A DNA stretch of 47,648 nt, taken from NCBI GenBank assembly GCA_025362295.1, contig JANYGX010000030.1:1-47648 (forward strand), in the 5' to 3' direction. The DNA is from Sphingomonadales bacterium (GTDB lineage Bacteria; Pseudomonadota; Alphaproteobacteria; Sphingomonadales; Sphingomonadaceae). Below are positions 7,635-16,667 of the stretch, piece after piece (within the stretch, counting starts at the first letter, position 1; every line of letters starts with the position of its first letter). The position numbers and the translations under genes are program-made. The notes beneath the pieces are model-generated. The model was given only the letters and a program-made list of their open reading frames with translations. It was not told the DNA's origin and ran no database searches.

Positions 7635-8048
7635 TTAGTTACTAATGCCAGGCGCGCCCATTCTATCGAGGCCAGTTTGCTGCCTGAACGTTCCATCACT
7701 GTTTCTTACAAGATTGATATATTGATCAGATATATCAGCATTCTTGCCATTGATTGCAGCATTCTGAACCACAAGACGAGGTGATCCACCAATATACTTT
7801 ATCGTTGCTGTACGATTGCCTTCCTTGAAACTTCCACGACCGAAATTCTGATTGAGCGATGCAAGGGCTTTGTTATTCCATTCGGATGTTGATTTACCAA
7901 GATAACCAGGGCCAGCATTGATTTTTGGTTTGGCAGGTGTTGAGGGAACTGGTTGGCTATCCATGAAACTGCCTCCGCCATCTTCACCATGCATAGCAAG
8001 CTGATTCGGAATAAACTGTGCAGATGCTGCACTACCAACTGATGTCAT
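7635..8048 (-). CDS. Orphan small protein, unknown function
   Basis: I do not recognise this 137-residue protein. It has no convincing cleavable signal peptide or membrane segment. The first ~55 residues are low-complexity and rich in Ser, Gly, Pro and Asn. The second half (from about NAGPGYLG) is polar, Asn/Gln-rich and probably a small beta-rich domain, with a single Trp and several NG turns. A weak AAGAAAGA precedes the ATG at 8048. The gene and its 173-base upstream region are more AT-rich than the neighbours, and it stands alone between ugd and the peptidase, which suggests recent acquisition or a lineage-specific gene. It could be a secreted or effector-like protein, but nothing in the sequence proves that. 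Confidence 0.6.
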   Translation of the reverse strand: MTSVGSAASAQFIPNQLAMHGEDGGGSFMDSQPVPSTPAKPKINAGPGYLGKSTSEWNNKALASLNQNFGRGSFKEGNRTATIKYIGGSPRLVVQNAAINGKNADISDQYINLVRNSDGTFRQQTGLDRMGAPGISN

Positions 8049-8221
8049 AAATAAATTCTTTCTTGATTAAATTGATAAATTGTTTTGCAATTCTCTGATA
8101 GCGAACAATTATTTTATTTATAACACCAGACTAATACCTATAAATCCCCATAAAAGTACCTATTTGTCGTATAAATAATATGAATATATGCACGGCAGAA
8201 ATTAAACACGAGAAGATGGTA

Positions 8222-9598
8222 TCAATTCCCGGAAGCCTTCACGGCGCGTAAATCCACATCTGTGTTGGCTGCGATCCAGCTCACGATAGCAAAAGCAGCA
8301 ACCACTTTGTCTATGACTTGCTTGTCAATTTTATCGAGTGTGTCATCTGGGGTGTGGTGCAGGTCAAAATAATGTGTGCCGTCCTGCTCGATATCGGCCA
8401 CGGGCACGCCAAGTTCAGCAAGCTGGCTGACATCTGAATCGCCCGTGGCTGGGCGGTCATCAAAAAGAATGCCCAGTGGCTGAAGCGCGCGCGCCATGGC
8501 TCTGGTCACAGGTTCACCGGCAGTGCCAAACTTGGTGCGAAATTTATACGGTCGGTCGGCACCAAAATCCGCTTCTGCGCCGAAAGTGATTTTGCTCAAT
8601 TCGCGGGCATGGGCTTTGGCATAAGCCTTGGCCCCGATCAGGCCGGATTCCTCAGAACCAAACATGACAACACGAATGGTGCGCTTTGGCCGCACTGGCA
8701 TATCTCGAATAAGTTTTGCTGCGGCCGTGGTGATGGCAATACCAGCCCCGTCATCAATGGCGCCAGTGCCAAGATCCCAGCTGTCGAGATGGCCACCGAT
8801 GAGCACGATTTCGTCTGGCTTTGTGCTGCCAGGAATTTCCCCGACAACAGAATGCGTGGTGATCATGCCATCCACATGCGGTGTTAATGTTATGTGCAAG
8901 CGTATAGTCTTTCCCGAGGCCGCCAACCGATCAAGCTGCTCGGCGTCCGGCGCCGATAAGGCCGCTGCCGGAATTTTGGCAATACCATCATCGTAATGCA
9001 TTTGGCCGGTGTGCGGAAAACGACGGTAGTCACTGCCGAGTGAGCGCAACAAATAAGCGACAGCGCCGCGCTTGGCGGCTTCACTCGCACCGGAACGGCG
9101 GATGCGACCTGCTGCACCATAACCAGCGCCATCTTCAGCTTTGATCAAGGCTTCTGTCACAATCGCTATCTTGCCGGCAAGCGACCGAGGTTTGGCATCA
9201 AGCAAATCATCATAGCTGGAAAATATAATGGCGTCTGCCGTTAGGCCATCAGCAGGCGTGCCAACGGATCCGCCAAGCGCTGTAATGATCAATCGTTGCT
9301 GGGTTGGCGTGATGACCTCAGCCGTCTCCACCCCGCGCACCCATTTGGGTGCATCAAAGGCTTCGGCATGGACATTCTCGAAACCCCAGGCCTTGAGTTT
9401 TGTCTGCGCCCAGGCAACCGCTTTGTCATCGTTGGCCGAACCAACGAGACGCGGGCCGACCTCCGTCGTTAAACTGCTGACAAACTCATAAGCGTGTGAT
9501 GAGTGAAGCGCTGCAACCCGGAGGGATGATAGTTCATCGGCGCTTGCCGGGCTTGTCGAAATGAAGAGAGCGAATAACACATAGCGTAGTTTGCGCAT
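8222..9598 (-). CDS. Exported M28-family zinc aminopeptidase
   Basis: This is a 458-residue secreted or periplasmic metallopeptidase. Residues 1-20 are a typical Sec signal peptide (MRKLRYVLFALF ending near ASA). A PA-like insert lies between about residues 110 and 230. The M28 metal-site motifs follow in order: GGHLDSWDLGTGAIDDGAG (His and two Asp), MFGSEESGLIGA (the catalytic Glu pair), then ADFGAD and the last ligand in LHHTPDD. It resembles the carboxypeptidase Q/aminopeptidase group. I place the start at the ATG at 9598, with GAAAG 7 bases upstream, rather than at 9625, which would put polar residues before the signal. It follows the MoxR operon on the same strand after a 79-base gap and may be its last gene. 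Confidence 0.92.
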   Translation of the reverse strand: MRKLRYVLFALFISTSPASADELSSLRVAALHSSHAYEFVSSLTTEVGPRLVGSANDDKAVAWAQTKLKAWGFENVHAEAFDAPKWVRGVETAEVITPTQQRLIITALGGSVGTPADGLTADAIIFSSYDDLLDAKPRSLAGKIAIVTEALIKAEDGAGYGAAGRIRRSGASEAAKRGAVAYLLRSLGSDYRRFPHTGQMHYDDGIAKIPAAALSAPDAEQLDRLAASGKTIRLHITLTPHVDGMITTHSVVGEIPGSTKPDEIVLIGGHLDSWDLGTGAIDDGAGIAITTAAAKLIRDMPVRPKRTIRVVMFGSEESGLIGAKAYAKAHARELSKITFGAEADFGADRPYKFRTKFGTAGEPVTRAMARALQPLGILFDDRPATGDSDVSQLAELGVPVADIEQDGTHYFDLHHTPDDTLDKIDKQVIDKVVAAFAIVSWIAANTDVDLRAVKASGN

Positions 9599-9677
9599 AA
9601 ACAAGCTTTCACGAAATAACATCAAGCAACATGTTTAGATATTGTCCCAAACTTAAGCAAGCAAACCGTCTTTTGCA

Positions 9678-11678
9678 TCATCCGCGCTCTCGCCACCATG
9701 TCAAAACACTCAGCGCACCGATAACAATCAAAGCGAGCCAAGGGGGCAGAAGGGCTGCCTCGTCAACGCCTATAAGCTTGCCGCTGTTGTTTGCCACCAA
9801 TCCAAACCATCCAGTGCCGTGGTTGCGTGTGTGAGCACGGACGCGCTTGATTGCAGGCAGTGTGCCAAAGCTGATGCCACCGTCGGTTGCCAGAGCCAGC
9901 GGTTTTATGATCCGCTCTGTCGGGCGGATGTCAGCAAATTCCAGCGCGTCAGAGCCCACATTGATGCTGGCAGAAAGCTTGCCCTGACGGGCAGAATAAA
10001 TACCAGGGCCAGCCAAAGGCAGGTTTGTCATCTGGCCAGTGGGCGTGGTCTCTGTTGGCTTTGAAATCTGTGTACCGTCAGGTAGCGTGAATACCACCGG
10101 GTCCGGTGCCGTGCTGAGGCTACGGCGTTCAGCCACCACGCTTGTCGCTTTGGCTGACAGGCCGAGCTGTTCAGCTTCAAGATCGGGCTCTTTCATCAGC
10201 CAGTGAGCCGTGCGACGCACCAGATCGTCCCATGGTCCGAGTTGCTCGCTGCGTGCCCATAACCACAATTGGTCAGACATCAGCATGGCAACCCGGCCAC
10301 TGCCGTAGGTGTTTACCTGCAGTAACGGCGACGACCCGGCTTTCATGAGGGTTTGGCCAGCAACGGCACGACCGCGCGTGAAACGAAACCACGGCCCCCA
10401 CGGGCGCTGCAATGTGTTCACCACCGGATGCCGCAAACCGAGTGTGGTGATCTCCGGCATAAAGGCCGCCGTCGGGGCTGCATCGCCTGGCACGACCGGC
10501 AACAGCCCAAGGAGGCCAGTGGTTGCAAGACTTTGCGGACCATTGAATTCCGGACCAGCAACAACCAGCAGCGCGCCACCATGGCTGACGTAAGATGTCA
10601 GACGATTAAAATAATCCGGTTGCAACAAATCAAGGGCTGAGTAACGATCGAAAATCACCAGGTCAAAACTGCTGAGGCGGTCCTCGAACAGTTGATTGAC
10701 GGGAAACGGGATGAGTGCCAGCTCATCATTGCGCGCACGGTCAACAGATGACGGCAAGCGCAAGATTGTAAAGTGAATGAGGTCAATCGCCGGATCAGAT
10801 TTCAGCGTGTCGCGCCACAGCCGCGCACCGGGGTAAGGCGCACCGGTAATGAGCAAAACATTCAGCCGGTCGCGCACACCGTTGATGGTAAAGAGTGCCC
10901 GATTATTACTAATGACGCGCTCTCCGGGAAGCGCATCAACAGCAAGGGTAATTTCAGCAGGCCCGCGTCGGGTGATTGGCACATCAAGCTGAAGCGCTGT
11001 GCCCGTTTTGACTGAAATCGGGGTTTGTTCAACACCGTTTAGCTTCCAATTAACCCGCACCGGGTTCCCTGATGTGCCATCATCAACCCTGATACTCGGG
11101 TGGGCATGGGTACCAACAATTGCAAATGGCGGTGCTGCCAGCACGCTAACACGCCGGTCTGTCATTTGCGGATCACCAACGATGATCGCATGCACCGGCT
11201 TTCCGAGCGCTTTCAGTTTATCCAGTGCCGGCTGGTCATGAAACAAGCCATCGGTGATGAGAATTGTGCCAGCCAGACGGTCACGGGGAATTTGTGCAAG
11301 GTTTTTTTGTAACGCTGCAAAACCATCGGTACGTTCAGGATTTCGCATTGCCGCAGGAATAGTCGCCTCGCGCCAGATGATATTGTTGAGTTTTGTATTC
11401 AATAGGGTTCGTGTCAGGGTTTTGGCTTGTGTGCCGCGTTCATCAAGCGCCATGCTGGCCGAATGGTCTGTAACAACAAGGGCAATGTCAGCTAGCGTGT
11501 CCCGGTGCTCAACGCGGCGCACCGGGTGCAGCAGCACAGTCGTGATGGCACCGATCAGCAGCAATCGCCAGATACTGCCACGACTGCGTATACTGGTTGT
11601 CAAAAGTGTGAGTATAACGGCCACAACACACAGCACAGCAATCAGGCTTGCAGGCACAAGTGGGTCTGCGCTGATCAT
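9678..11678 (-). CDS. Membrane protein with vWA and glutamine-amidotransferase-like domains
   Basis: This 666-residue inner-membrane protein is the last member of the MoxR operon. Two N-terminal membrane helices (about residues 8-28 and 36-52) are followed by a vWA-like domain with the MIDAS start DHSAS. Next comes an all-beta stretch, then a class I glutamine-amidotransferase-like fold (VLLITGAPYPGARLW, DLVIFDRYSALDLL, GGALLVVAGPEF) in which no catalytic Cys is visible. A single C-terminal helix (PPWLALIVIGALSVLTWW) anchors the end. Most of the protein is thus expected to face the periplasm. Its ATG overlaps the TGA of the upstream gene by 4 bases. The precise role is unknown; homologues always accompany DUF4159/DUF58/MoxR genes. 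Confidence 0.85.
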   Translation of the reverse strand: MISADPLVPASLIAVLCVVAVILTLLTTSIRSRGSIWRLLLIGAITTVLLHPVRRVEHRDTLADIALVVTDHSASMALDERGTQAKTLTRTLLNTKLNNIIWREATIPAAMRNPERTDGFAALQKNLAQIPRDRLAGTILITDGLFHDQPALDKLKALGKPVHAIIVGDPQMTDRRVSVLAAPPFAIVGTHAHPSIRVDDGTSGNPVRVNWKLNGVEQTPISVKTGTALQLDVPITRRGPAEITLAVDALPGERVISNNRALFTINGVRDRLNVLLITGAPYPGARLWRDTLKSDPAIDLIHFTILRLPSSVDRARNDELALIPFPVNQLFEDRLSSFDLVIFDRYSALDLLQPDYFNRLTSYVSHGGALLVVAGPEFNGPQSLATTGLLGLLPVVPGDAAPTAAFMPEITTLGLRHPVVNTLQRPWGPWFRFTRGRAVAGQTLMKAGSSPLLQVNTYGSGRVAMLMSDQLWLWARSEQLGPWDDLVRRTAHWLMKEPDLEAEQLGLSAKATSVVAERRSLSTAPDPVVFTLPDGTQISKPTETTPTGQMTNLPLAGPGIYSARQGKLSASINVGSDALEFADIRPTERIIKPLALATDGGISFGTLPAIKRVRAHTRNHGTGWFGLVANNSGKLIGVDEAALLPPWLALIVIGALSVLTWWRERG

Positions 11679-14251
11679 CGTGTGTCCCTGGCTTTGCCCA
11701 TGCGCTCAAGCAAACTCGCAGCATGCACCTGATCGGCTTTATAGGTGCCGCTGAGTGTATAAATCACCAGATTGATGCCGTACCGCAGGGCGGCCTCGTT
11801 GCCGCTTGCCCAAGCATCCGCCCAGCCGCCGTTCAGACTGAGCACCACGCCGCTGGTTCGCCCATTGGCGCCGAGTGTGCCAGACTCCACCCACTGGCTG
11901 GCAAAATCAAAACCACCCGGTACCCGGCCAAGCAAATAAAAACTGTGCGCCAGCACATGAGCCTGACTGAGCTGCTCAAGCCTTGGCAGATCGAGTGGTT
12001 GCAAAAGCTGGCGCAGTGCAAGTGCATTTTGTCCGCTGGTATCAAAAATAATCAATCCGCCAGTCTCGAGATAGCGCTGCACATGCCTGATGGCTTCCGG
12101 CGAAAGCGGGGCAGCGTTGAGGGCAACCGGCCAGTAGACCAATGCGTAAAGCCCGAGGTTGGCGCGTTCAGGGTTTACCGGCACGGGTGCGCCTACATCT
12201 GTTGCCGTACGCGCTTTCAAAGCATCACCAAGGGCCGCCAGACCGCTTGCAGCAGATGTTGATATGCCGCTTGTCACATACGCCAGTCGCACCTCAAGCG
12301 CACCGGCAGGTTCTGCTTTTGCCTGTGTGATGCCGACTGCTGATGCGGCAATCGCTATAATGTGCACGATGCGCTTGATTTGACCTTGCAGGAACAGCAC
12401 AACAATCCAGTCCAGCAACAACAGAATGACAGCACAGCTCAGCAGCCATGGCATCAACGCTACGCTAACAGTTTGTGATTTGCCAATGGCAACAGAGCCT
12501 GGCCAGATTATAGGCTTGGGCACGTTCAGCGTATCGCCCAGATTTAATACTTTGATATTTGTGCCGGCGGTGTAAAAACCAGGCGGGTTCTGCGGGCCGG
12601 GTTTCAGGGTTGCAAAGACATCCACAGGAAGCGAGACGTTCAGCCCTGTCGATTGTGCCAGCATGCCATCGTATAACAGCGCCTGATCTAGTGTGAATTT
12701 TACCTCTTTAACAGTTGAAGTATCCATGGCAGTTGACGTGGTTTGGGCAAGACTTAGCAGCTGAACCATCATGTCTTCAAACAGCCCTGAAAGGGCCAGT
12801 GTGGACCAGGCAGCGTTGGCTGTTGTGTGCACCAGCACAACAAGGCCGCGACCACGTTTCGAGGCAGTGACAATGGGCGTTCCATCGCTAAGCGTCGCCC
12901 ACACATGACCTGAGAGATCAGCCGTGGGATCAGCAAGCACCTGCTCGCGAACCGTTACATCATTTGCAATCTTGAGGCCTGCAAAAGGGCTTGCGGCTGG
13001 CCATTCACTAAAGTTCAGCGGCTTTTGCCAGCTCATGGCACCGCCAAGGGTGCGGCTGGCAGCGCGCAATTTAACTGGCGAGAAGGGAGAGCCCTGTTCG
13101 GCCAGACGTGGCCCGGCAAACATGATCGTCATGCCACCTTGATCAATCCAGTGTGCCAGTCGCTGGCTGTCGTCGGTTGAAAACTGTCCTACATCAGCCA
13201 GCATCAAAATATTAACGCCAGCATTGAGGATGGAACCAAGTGTTCCCGTTTTTATATCGGCATGGGATTCGAGCGCGCGTTTCAGATAATAATCCATGGC
13301 CTTGAAGGGTTGATTATCGCTAGCTGTTTCAGCAGAAACAATACCAACATAATTGCGTTTGGCATTGCTGCCTAAAAGATAAACGGCAGCAGCAGAATTC
13401 TCGCCGTCAATAGCAATACGGGAAACAGCACTGCGTGTGCCCGGCGGCAGGATAAGCGTGCCACTGGCTATCGGCGCATTAGACGGGATCGGTATATCCA
13501 GATGAGACACGACTGAACCGTCATCGGCAATGACGCTGACACTTGCATTCTGGGCCGGTAAATTTGCTGGACGTTCAAGAGTAACTTGAAATCCCTCTGC
13601 ATTGATATGCGCATTTTTTATGATTAAAGGCGCTGCTTTTGCTGGCAAGACAACCCGGAGTGGCCCTTGCTGTTGCACAGCGGCCGTCAACATCGCGCTG
13701 CCACCGTCGTCAATACCGTCACTCACCCAAACAGTGCGGTTGATGTTTTTTGGCAGCTGTGCAGCCAGCGCGTGTCTGTTTGGGGACCAAGGTTGCGGTG
13801 TTAGCCGTTCAATCGCTGCGCGTGCCAATGACGGCGTTAGAGCCTCGATAGGTGCAAAAGGCTGTGCTGTGAAAGCCACATATATCTTGTTGTTTGCAGT
13901 GCTTTGCTCATGCACAACTTCCAATGCGGCAGTTTTTATAGCGCTCCACTGGCTCGCAGCGCTCCAGCCATTATCGATAATCAGAAGTGTATACCCACCG
14001 GTCTCGGTCACTGGCAAAGGTTTGTAAATGGGCCCGGCACAACCAAGAATGATCAGTGCAGCGATGATCATGCGGAGCGCTGTCAGCCACCACGGCGGTG
14101 AGGTTTTAACCTGCTGTTCAGGTGCAGGCTTGATCAGTGTTAACGCTGGAAAAGCGATTTTTTGCGGGGCGGGGGGGCGCAGCCTGAACAGCCACCACAA
14201 CAGAGGTAAGCCCAGAAGTGCAACTGCCAGAAAGGGTGTTTCAAAAATCAT
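11675..14251 (-). CDS. BatA / DUF4159 domain membrane protein
   Basis: This 858-residue inner-membrane protein starts with a BatA-type membrane module: two helices at about 5-22 and 58-76, with the typical LLWWLFRLRPP turn. A long vWA-like and amidotransferase-like extracytoplasmic region follows, then two more helices around 575-625. The C-terminal DUF4159 domain comprises about residues 645-850. In the family this last domain is a Rossmann-like fold thought to sit in the periplasm or at the membrane. It is joined by 4-base ATGA overlaps to the genes before and after it. The complex is inferred to be a MoxR-chaperoned membrane assembly linked to envelope integrity. Confidence 0.9.
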   Translation of the reverse strand: MIFETPFLAVALLGLPLLWWLFRLRPPAPQKIAFPALTLIKPAPEQQVKTSPPWWLTALRMIIAALIILGCAGPIYKPLPVTETGGYTLLIIDNGWSAASQWSAIKTAALEVVHEQSTANNKIYVAFTAQPFAPIEALTPSLARAAIERLTPQPWSPNRHALAAQLPKNINRTVWVSDGIDDGGSAMLTAAVQQQGPLRVVLPAKAAPLIIKNAHINAEGFQVTLERPANLPAQNASVSVIADDGSVVSHLDIPIPSNAPIASGTLILPPGTRSAVSRIAIDGENSAAAVYLLGSNAKRNYVGIVSAETASDNQPFKAMDYYLKRALESHADIKTGTLGSILNAGVNILMLADVGQFSTDDSQRLAHWIDQGGMTIMFAGPRLAEQGSPFSPVKLRAASRTLGGAMSWQKPLNFSEWPAASPFAGLKIANDVTVREQVLADPTADLSGHVWATLSDGTPIVTASKRGRGLVVLVHTTANAAWSTLALSGLFEDMMVQLLSLAQTTSTAMDTSTVKEVKFTLDQALLYDGMLAQSTGLNVSLPVDVFATLKPGPQNPPGFYTAGTNIKVLNLGDTLNVPKPIIWPGSVAIGKSQTVSVALMPWLLSCAVILLLLDWIVVLFLQGQIKRIVHIIAIAASAVGITQAKAEPAGALEVRLAYVTSGISTSAASGLAALGDALKARTATDVGAPVPVNPERANLGLYALVYWPVALNAAPLSPEAIRHVQRYLETGGLIIFDTSGQNALALRQLLQPLDLPRLEQLSQAHVLAHSFYLLGRVPGGFDFASQWVESGTLGANGRTSGVVLSLNGGWADAWASGNEAALRYGINLVIYTLSGTYKADQVHAASLLERMGKARDTR

Positions 14252-15039
14252 GAAATAATTGTGCGCACTGTATCGGCGAGGCTTTGCGACGTATCGGCGC
14301 GGACATATCTGCCAATTGTAGCGATTTTTAAGGAGAGCGCTTCAAATGCTGCACAATAATCGGCCTTTGCAGCCTCTGCCTTATCTAACAACACATCTGC
14401 TTCATGTTCGTAGCCTGAAAATTGCACCCGCCCCAAAAATGGAAAGGCAACCTCATACGGGTCGCACACATGCACAAAAATAAAATCATGATGTGTGTCG
14501 GCAAAATTTTTAAAAAATTCCTCAGGCATTAAAAAATCACTGATCATTACAACCAGCTGATTGTCAGGTATCCTTTGTAAAACAGGTTCGCTTTGCTCCT
14601 CCAGACGCATGGCAAGATCCTGCCGGGGGGTGGTTTGGGGTGAGTCGATCAAAGCCGTTGCACGATCATCAGCAAGTGCTACACACTGCACAAGCGATGC
14701 CGCCAGTGTGTAGGCATAATCTAGTTTCGTCATCAGCTCAGCGTTTGACTTGTAAACCATCGATGCACTTCTATCGCACCAGAGTGTGAGGGGAGAGGGC
14801 GTTTGTCGCTCTCGTTCGCGCACCAATACGTCATCCGAGCGGGCAGATTTGCGCCAGTCAATTCGGTTACTGCTTTCACCATCACCAAGGGGCCTGTATT
14901 GCCAAAAATCCGTACCTATGCCAGCGCGCTTCCGCACTTTGGCACCTTGCTCATGCAGCTTCGAGCGTGTGGCATGCAGAGACCATGGGCCAACGCTGTC
15001 CGCTATTTGTGCCCCCATCTGCCAAAGGCTTTTGCTCAT
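14248..15039 (-). CDS. DUF58 domain protein
   Basis: This 263-residue cytosolic protein is of the DUF58 family, which combines a beta-rich N-terminus with a vWA-like fold. The family signature is seen around residues 50-75: a GDGESSNRIDWRKSARSDD block followed by RERER. The following LWCDRSASM supplies a MIDAS-like DxSxS. Later comes VVMISDFLM, and the protein ends with an Ala-rich helix. It is the usual partner of MoxR AAA+ ATPases, which are thought to insert metals or remodel vWA proteins. It overlaps moxR and the DUF4159 gene by 4 bases each, so translational coupling is likely. Confidence 0.92.
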   Translation of the reverse strand: MSKSLWQMGAQIADSVGPWSLHATRSKLHEQGAKVRKRAGIGTDFWQYRPLGDGESSNRIDWRKSARSDDVLVRERERQTPSPLTLWCDRSASMVYKSNAELMTKLDYAYTLAASLVQCVALADDRATALIDSPQTTPRQDLAMRLEEQSEPVLQRIPDNQLVVMISDFLMPEEFFKNFADTHHDFIFVHVCDPYEVAFPFLGRVQFSGYEHEADVLLDKAEAAKADYCAAFEALSLKIATIGRYVRADTSQSLADTVRTIIS

Positions 15040-16010
15040 AACCTGGCTGCAAAATCATCAATCAGCGTATCGATATTTTTTCCCTTGCTGCGCGCGCCGT
15101 AGCCCAGCTGAATGCGGTGTCGAAGCACGGGTTTTGCCAGAGCCAGTACGTCGGCCAGCAGAGGAACAGGTCTGCCTGCCAGCAAGGCCCGCGCTTTGGC
15201 GGCCAGCAAAAGGGCTTGTCCGGCACGCGGGCCAGGCCCCCAGCGAATATCGCTACCCTCACCAGCCGGTCGCGCGGAACGCACCAGATTGACAATGGCA
15301 TCAAGCACCGTTTCAGGCACGGGCAGGCTGCGTACCATAGCTTGAGCCGCCAGAATATCGGACACATCAAGAACAGCTGTGGCAGATTGCTGGGCAGGGC
15401 CGGTTGTGGCCATAATCACCTCGCGTTCGGTTGCGGCAGACGGGTAATCCATATTGATCTGCAGCATAAACCGGTCCAGTTGTGCTTCGGGCAATGGATA
15501 GGTGCCTTCCTGTTCTATCGGGTTTTGTGTGGCAAGCACATGAAACGGGGTTGGCAAGGCGCGCGCTTCACCGGCTGTTGTCACAGTCTGTTCTTGCATG
15601 GCTTCCAGCAGGGCCGCTTGCGTGCGCGGCGAGGCGCGGTTGATCTCGTCTGCCATCAGCAACTGTGTGAACACTGGGCCGGGCGCAAAGACAAATCGCC
15701 GTGCGCCGTCCGCTGCGGTTTGCAAAATTTCTGAACCCAAAATGTCCGCCGGCATTAAATCGGGTGTAAATTGAATGCGGCGACTGCCAAGCCCAAGCAC
15801 AGTGGAAATTGTTTTGACCAGAGTTGTTTTGGCCACCCCCGGCACACCCACAAGCAGCCCGTGGCCGCCCGCAAGCACAGTGATCAGCACTTCGTCAATC
15901 ACCGTGTCTTGACCGCGCACGGTACGCGCGATTTCGGTTTTCGCCGTACTCAATTGAGCGGCTAAGCGGTCGAAATTGGCAACCGGGTCGATGGTATCTG
16001 GGTTCAGCAT
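15036..16010 (-). CDS. MoxR family AAA+ ATPase
   Basis: This 324-residue AAA+ chaperone-type ATPase shows Walker A GVPGVAKTT at residues 55-63 and Walker B LLMADE at 117-122, with sensor 1 in the LATQNP segment. A lid domain follows after about residue 220. It is the first gene of a minus-strand operon with DUF58, DUF4159 and vWA/GATase genes. Members of this family act on vWA-domain partners to mature or activate membrane complexes. GAGG lies 4 bases before the ATG. A TATAAT (16053-16048, minus) upstream could be its -10 element, although no good -35 is present. The 72-base divergent region is shared with the DUF1285 operon. Confidence 0.95.
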   Translation of the reverse strand: MLNPDTIDPVANFDRLAAQLSTAKTEIARTVRGQDTVIDEVLITVLAGGHGLLVGVPGVAKTTLVKTISTVLGLGSRRIQFTPDLMPADILGSEILQTAADGARRFVFAPGPVFTQLLMADEINRASPRTQAALLEAMQEQTVTTAGEARALPTPFHVLATQNPIEQEGTYPLPEAQLDRFMLQINMDYPSAATEREVIMATTGPAQQSATAVLDVSDILAAQAMVRSLPVPETVLDAIVNLVRSARPAGEGSDIRWGPGPRAGQALLLAAKARALLAGRPVPLLADVLALAKPVLRHRIQLGYGARSKGKNIDTLIDDFAARL

Positions 16011-16082
16011 GTGGCCTCATTTCATCTATGCATAAGTCTTACCTAGCATTATAAAGACAGTTTATTGGAATAGGAACATTGT

Positions 16083-16667
16083 TTGACTGAAAAACCATCT
16101 TCAACTGCTGGTCACAGTCTTGCCGATATTGCTCGTTTACTGGCTGACAAGCGATTGCCACCAGTCAAAAGCTGGAATCCACCGTATTGTGGACCTATCG
16201 ATATGCGCATTGCACGCGACGGCACGTGGTATTATCTCGGCACGCCGATTGGCAGACCGGCCATGGTCAAGCTATTTTCCAGTATTTTGCGGCGGGAAGC
16301 AGACGGCAGCTATGTTTTGGTGACACCGGTTGAGCGGGTTGGCATTGTGGTCGAGGATGCTCCTTTTCTCGCCGTTGAACTGGTGACAGAAGGTGCGGGG
16401 CCAATGCGCCAATGTGGCTTTCGCCTCAGCACAGACGAGCATGTTTTGGTCGGCGCTGAAAACAGCATGACTGTGATTGTTGATCCGGCAAGCGAAGCGC
16501 CGCATCCGCTGGTGCATGTGCGCGATGGGCTTTATGCGCTTATTCGTCGGCCGGTATTTTATGAAATGGTCGAAATCGCGCTTCAGGAACAGCAATCTGG
16601 CGCACCGCTCGGCCTGTGGAGCCAAGGCGTGTTTTTCCCCATTGATGGATCAGGTACGATGCAATGA
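16083..16667 (+). CDS. DUF1285 domain protein, TTG start
   Basis: This 194-residue cytosolic protein is of the DUF1285 family, which has no known catalytic function and is beta-rich in known structures. The characteristic N-terminal segment (PPVKSWNPPYCGPIDMRIA) and the YLGTPIGRPAMVKLFSSIL block are clear. The start is TTG at 16083 with AGGA (16072-16075) 7 bases upstream. No ATG lies between this ribosome site and the conserved region. Its stop overlaps the next gene's ATG by 4 bases. The DUF1285 - CoA pyrophosphatase - cca order next to a divergent moxR operon is a conserved alphaproteobacterial arrangement. Confidence 0.92.
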   Translation: MTEKPSSTAGHSLADIARLLADKRLPPVKSWNPPYCGPIDMRIARDGTWYYLGTPIGRPAMVKLFSSILRREADGSYVLVTPVERVGIVVEDAPFLAVELVTEGAGPMRQCGFRLSTDEHVLVGAENSMTVIVDPASEAPHPLVHVRDGLYALIRRPVFYEMVEIALQEQQSGAPLGLWSQGVFFPIDGSGTMQ

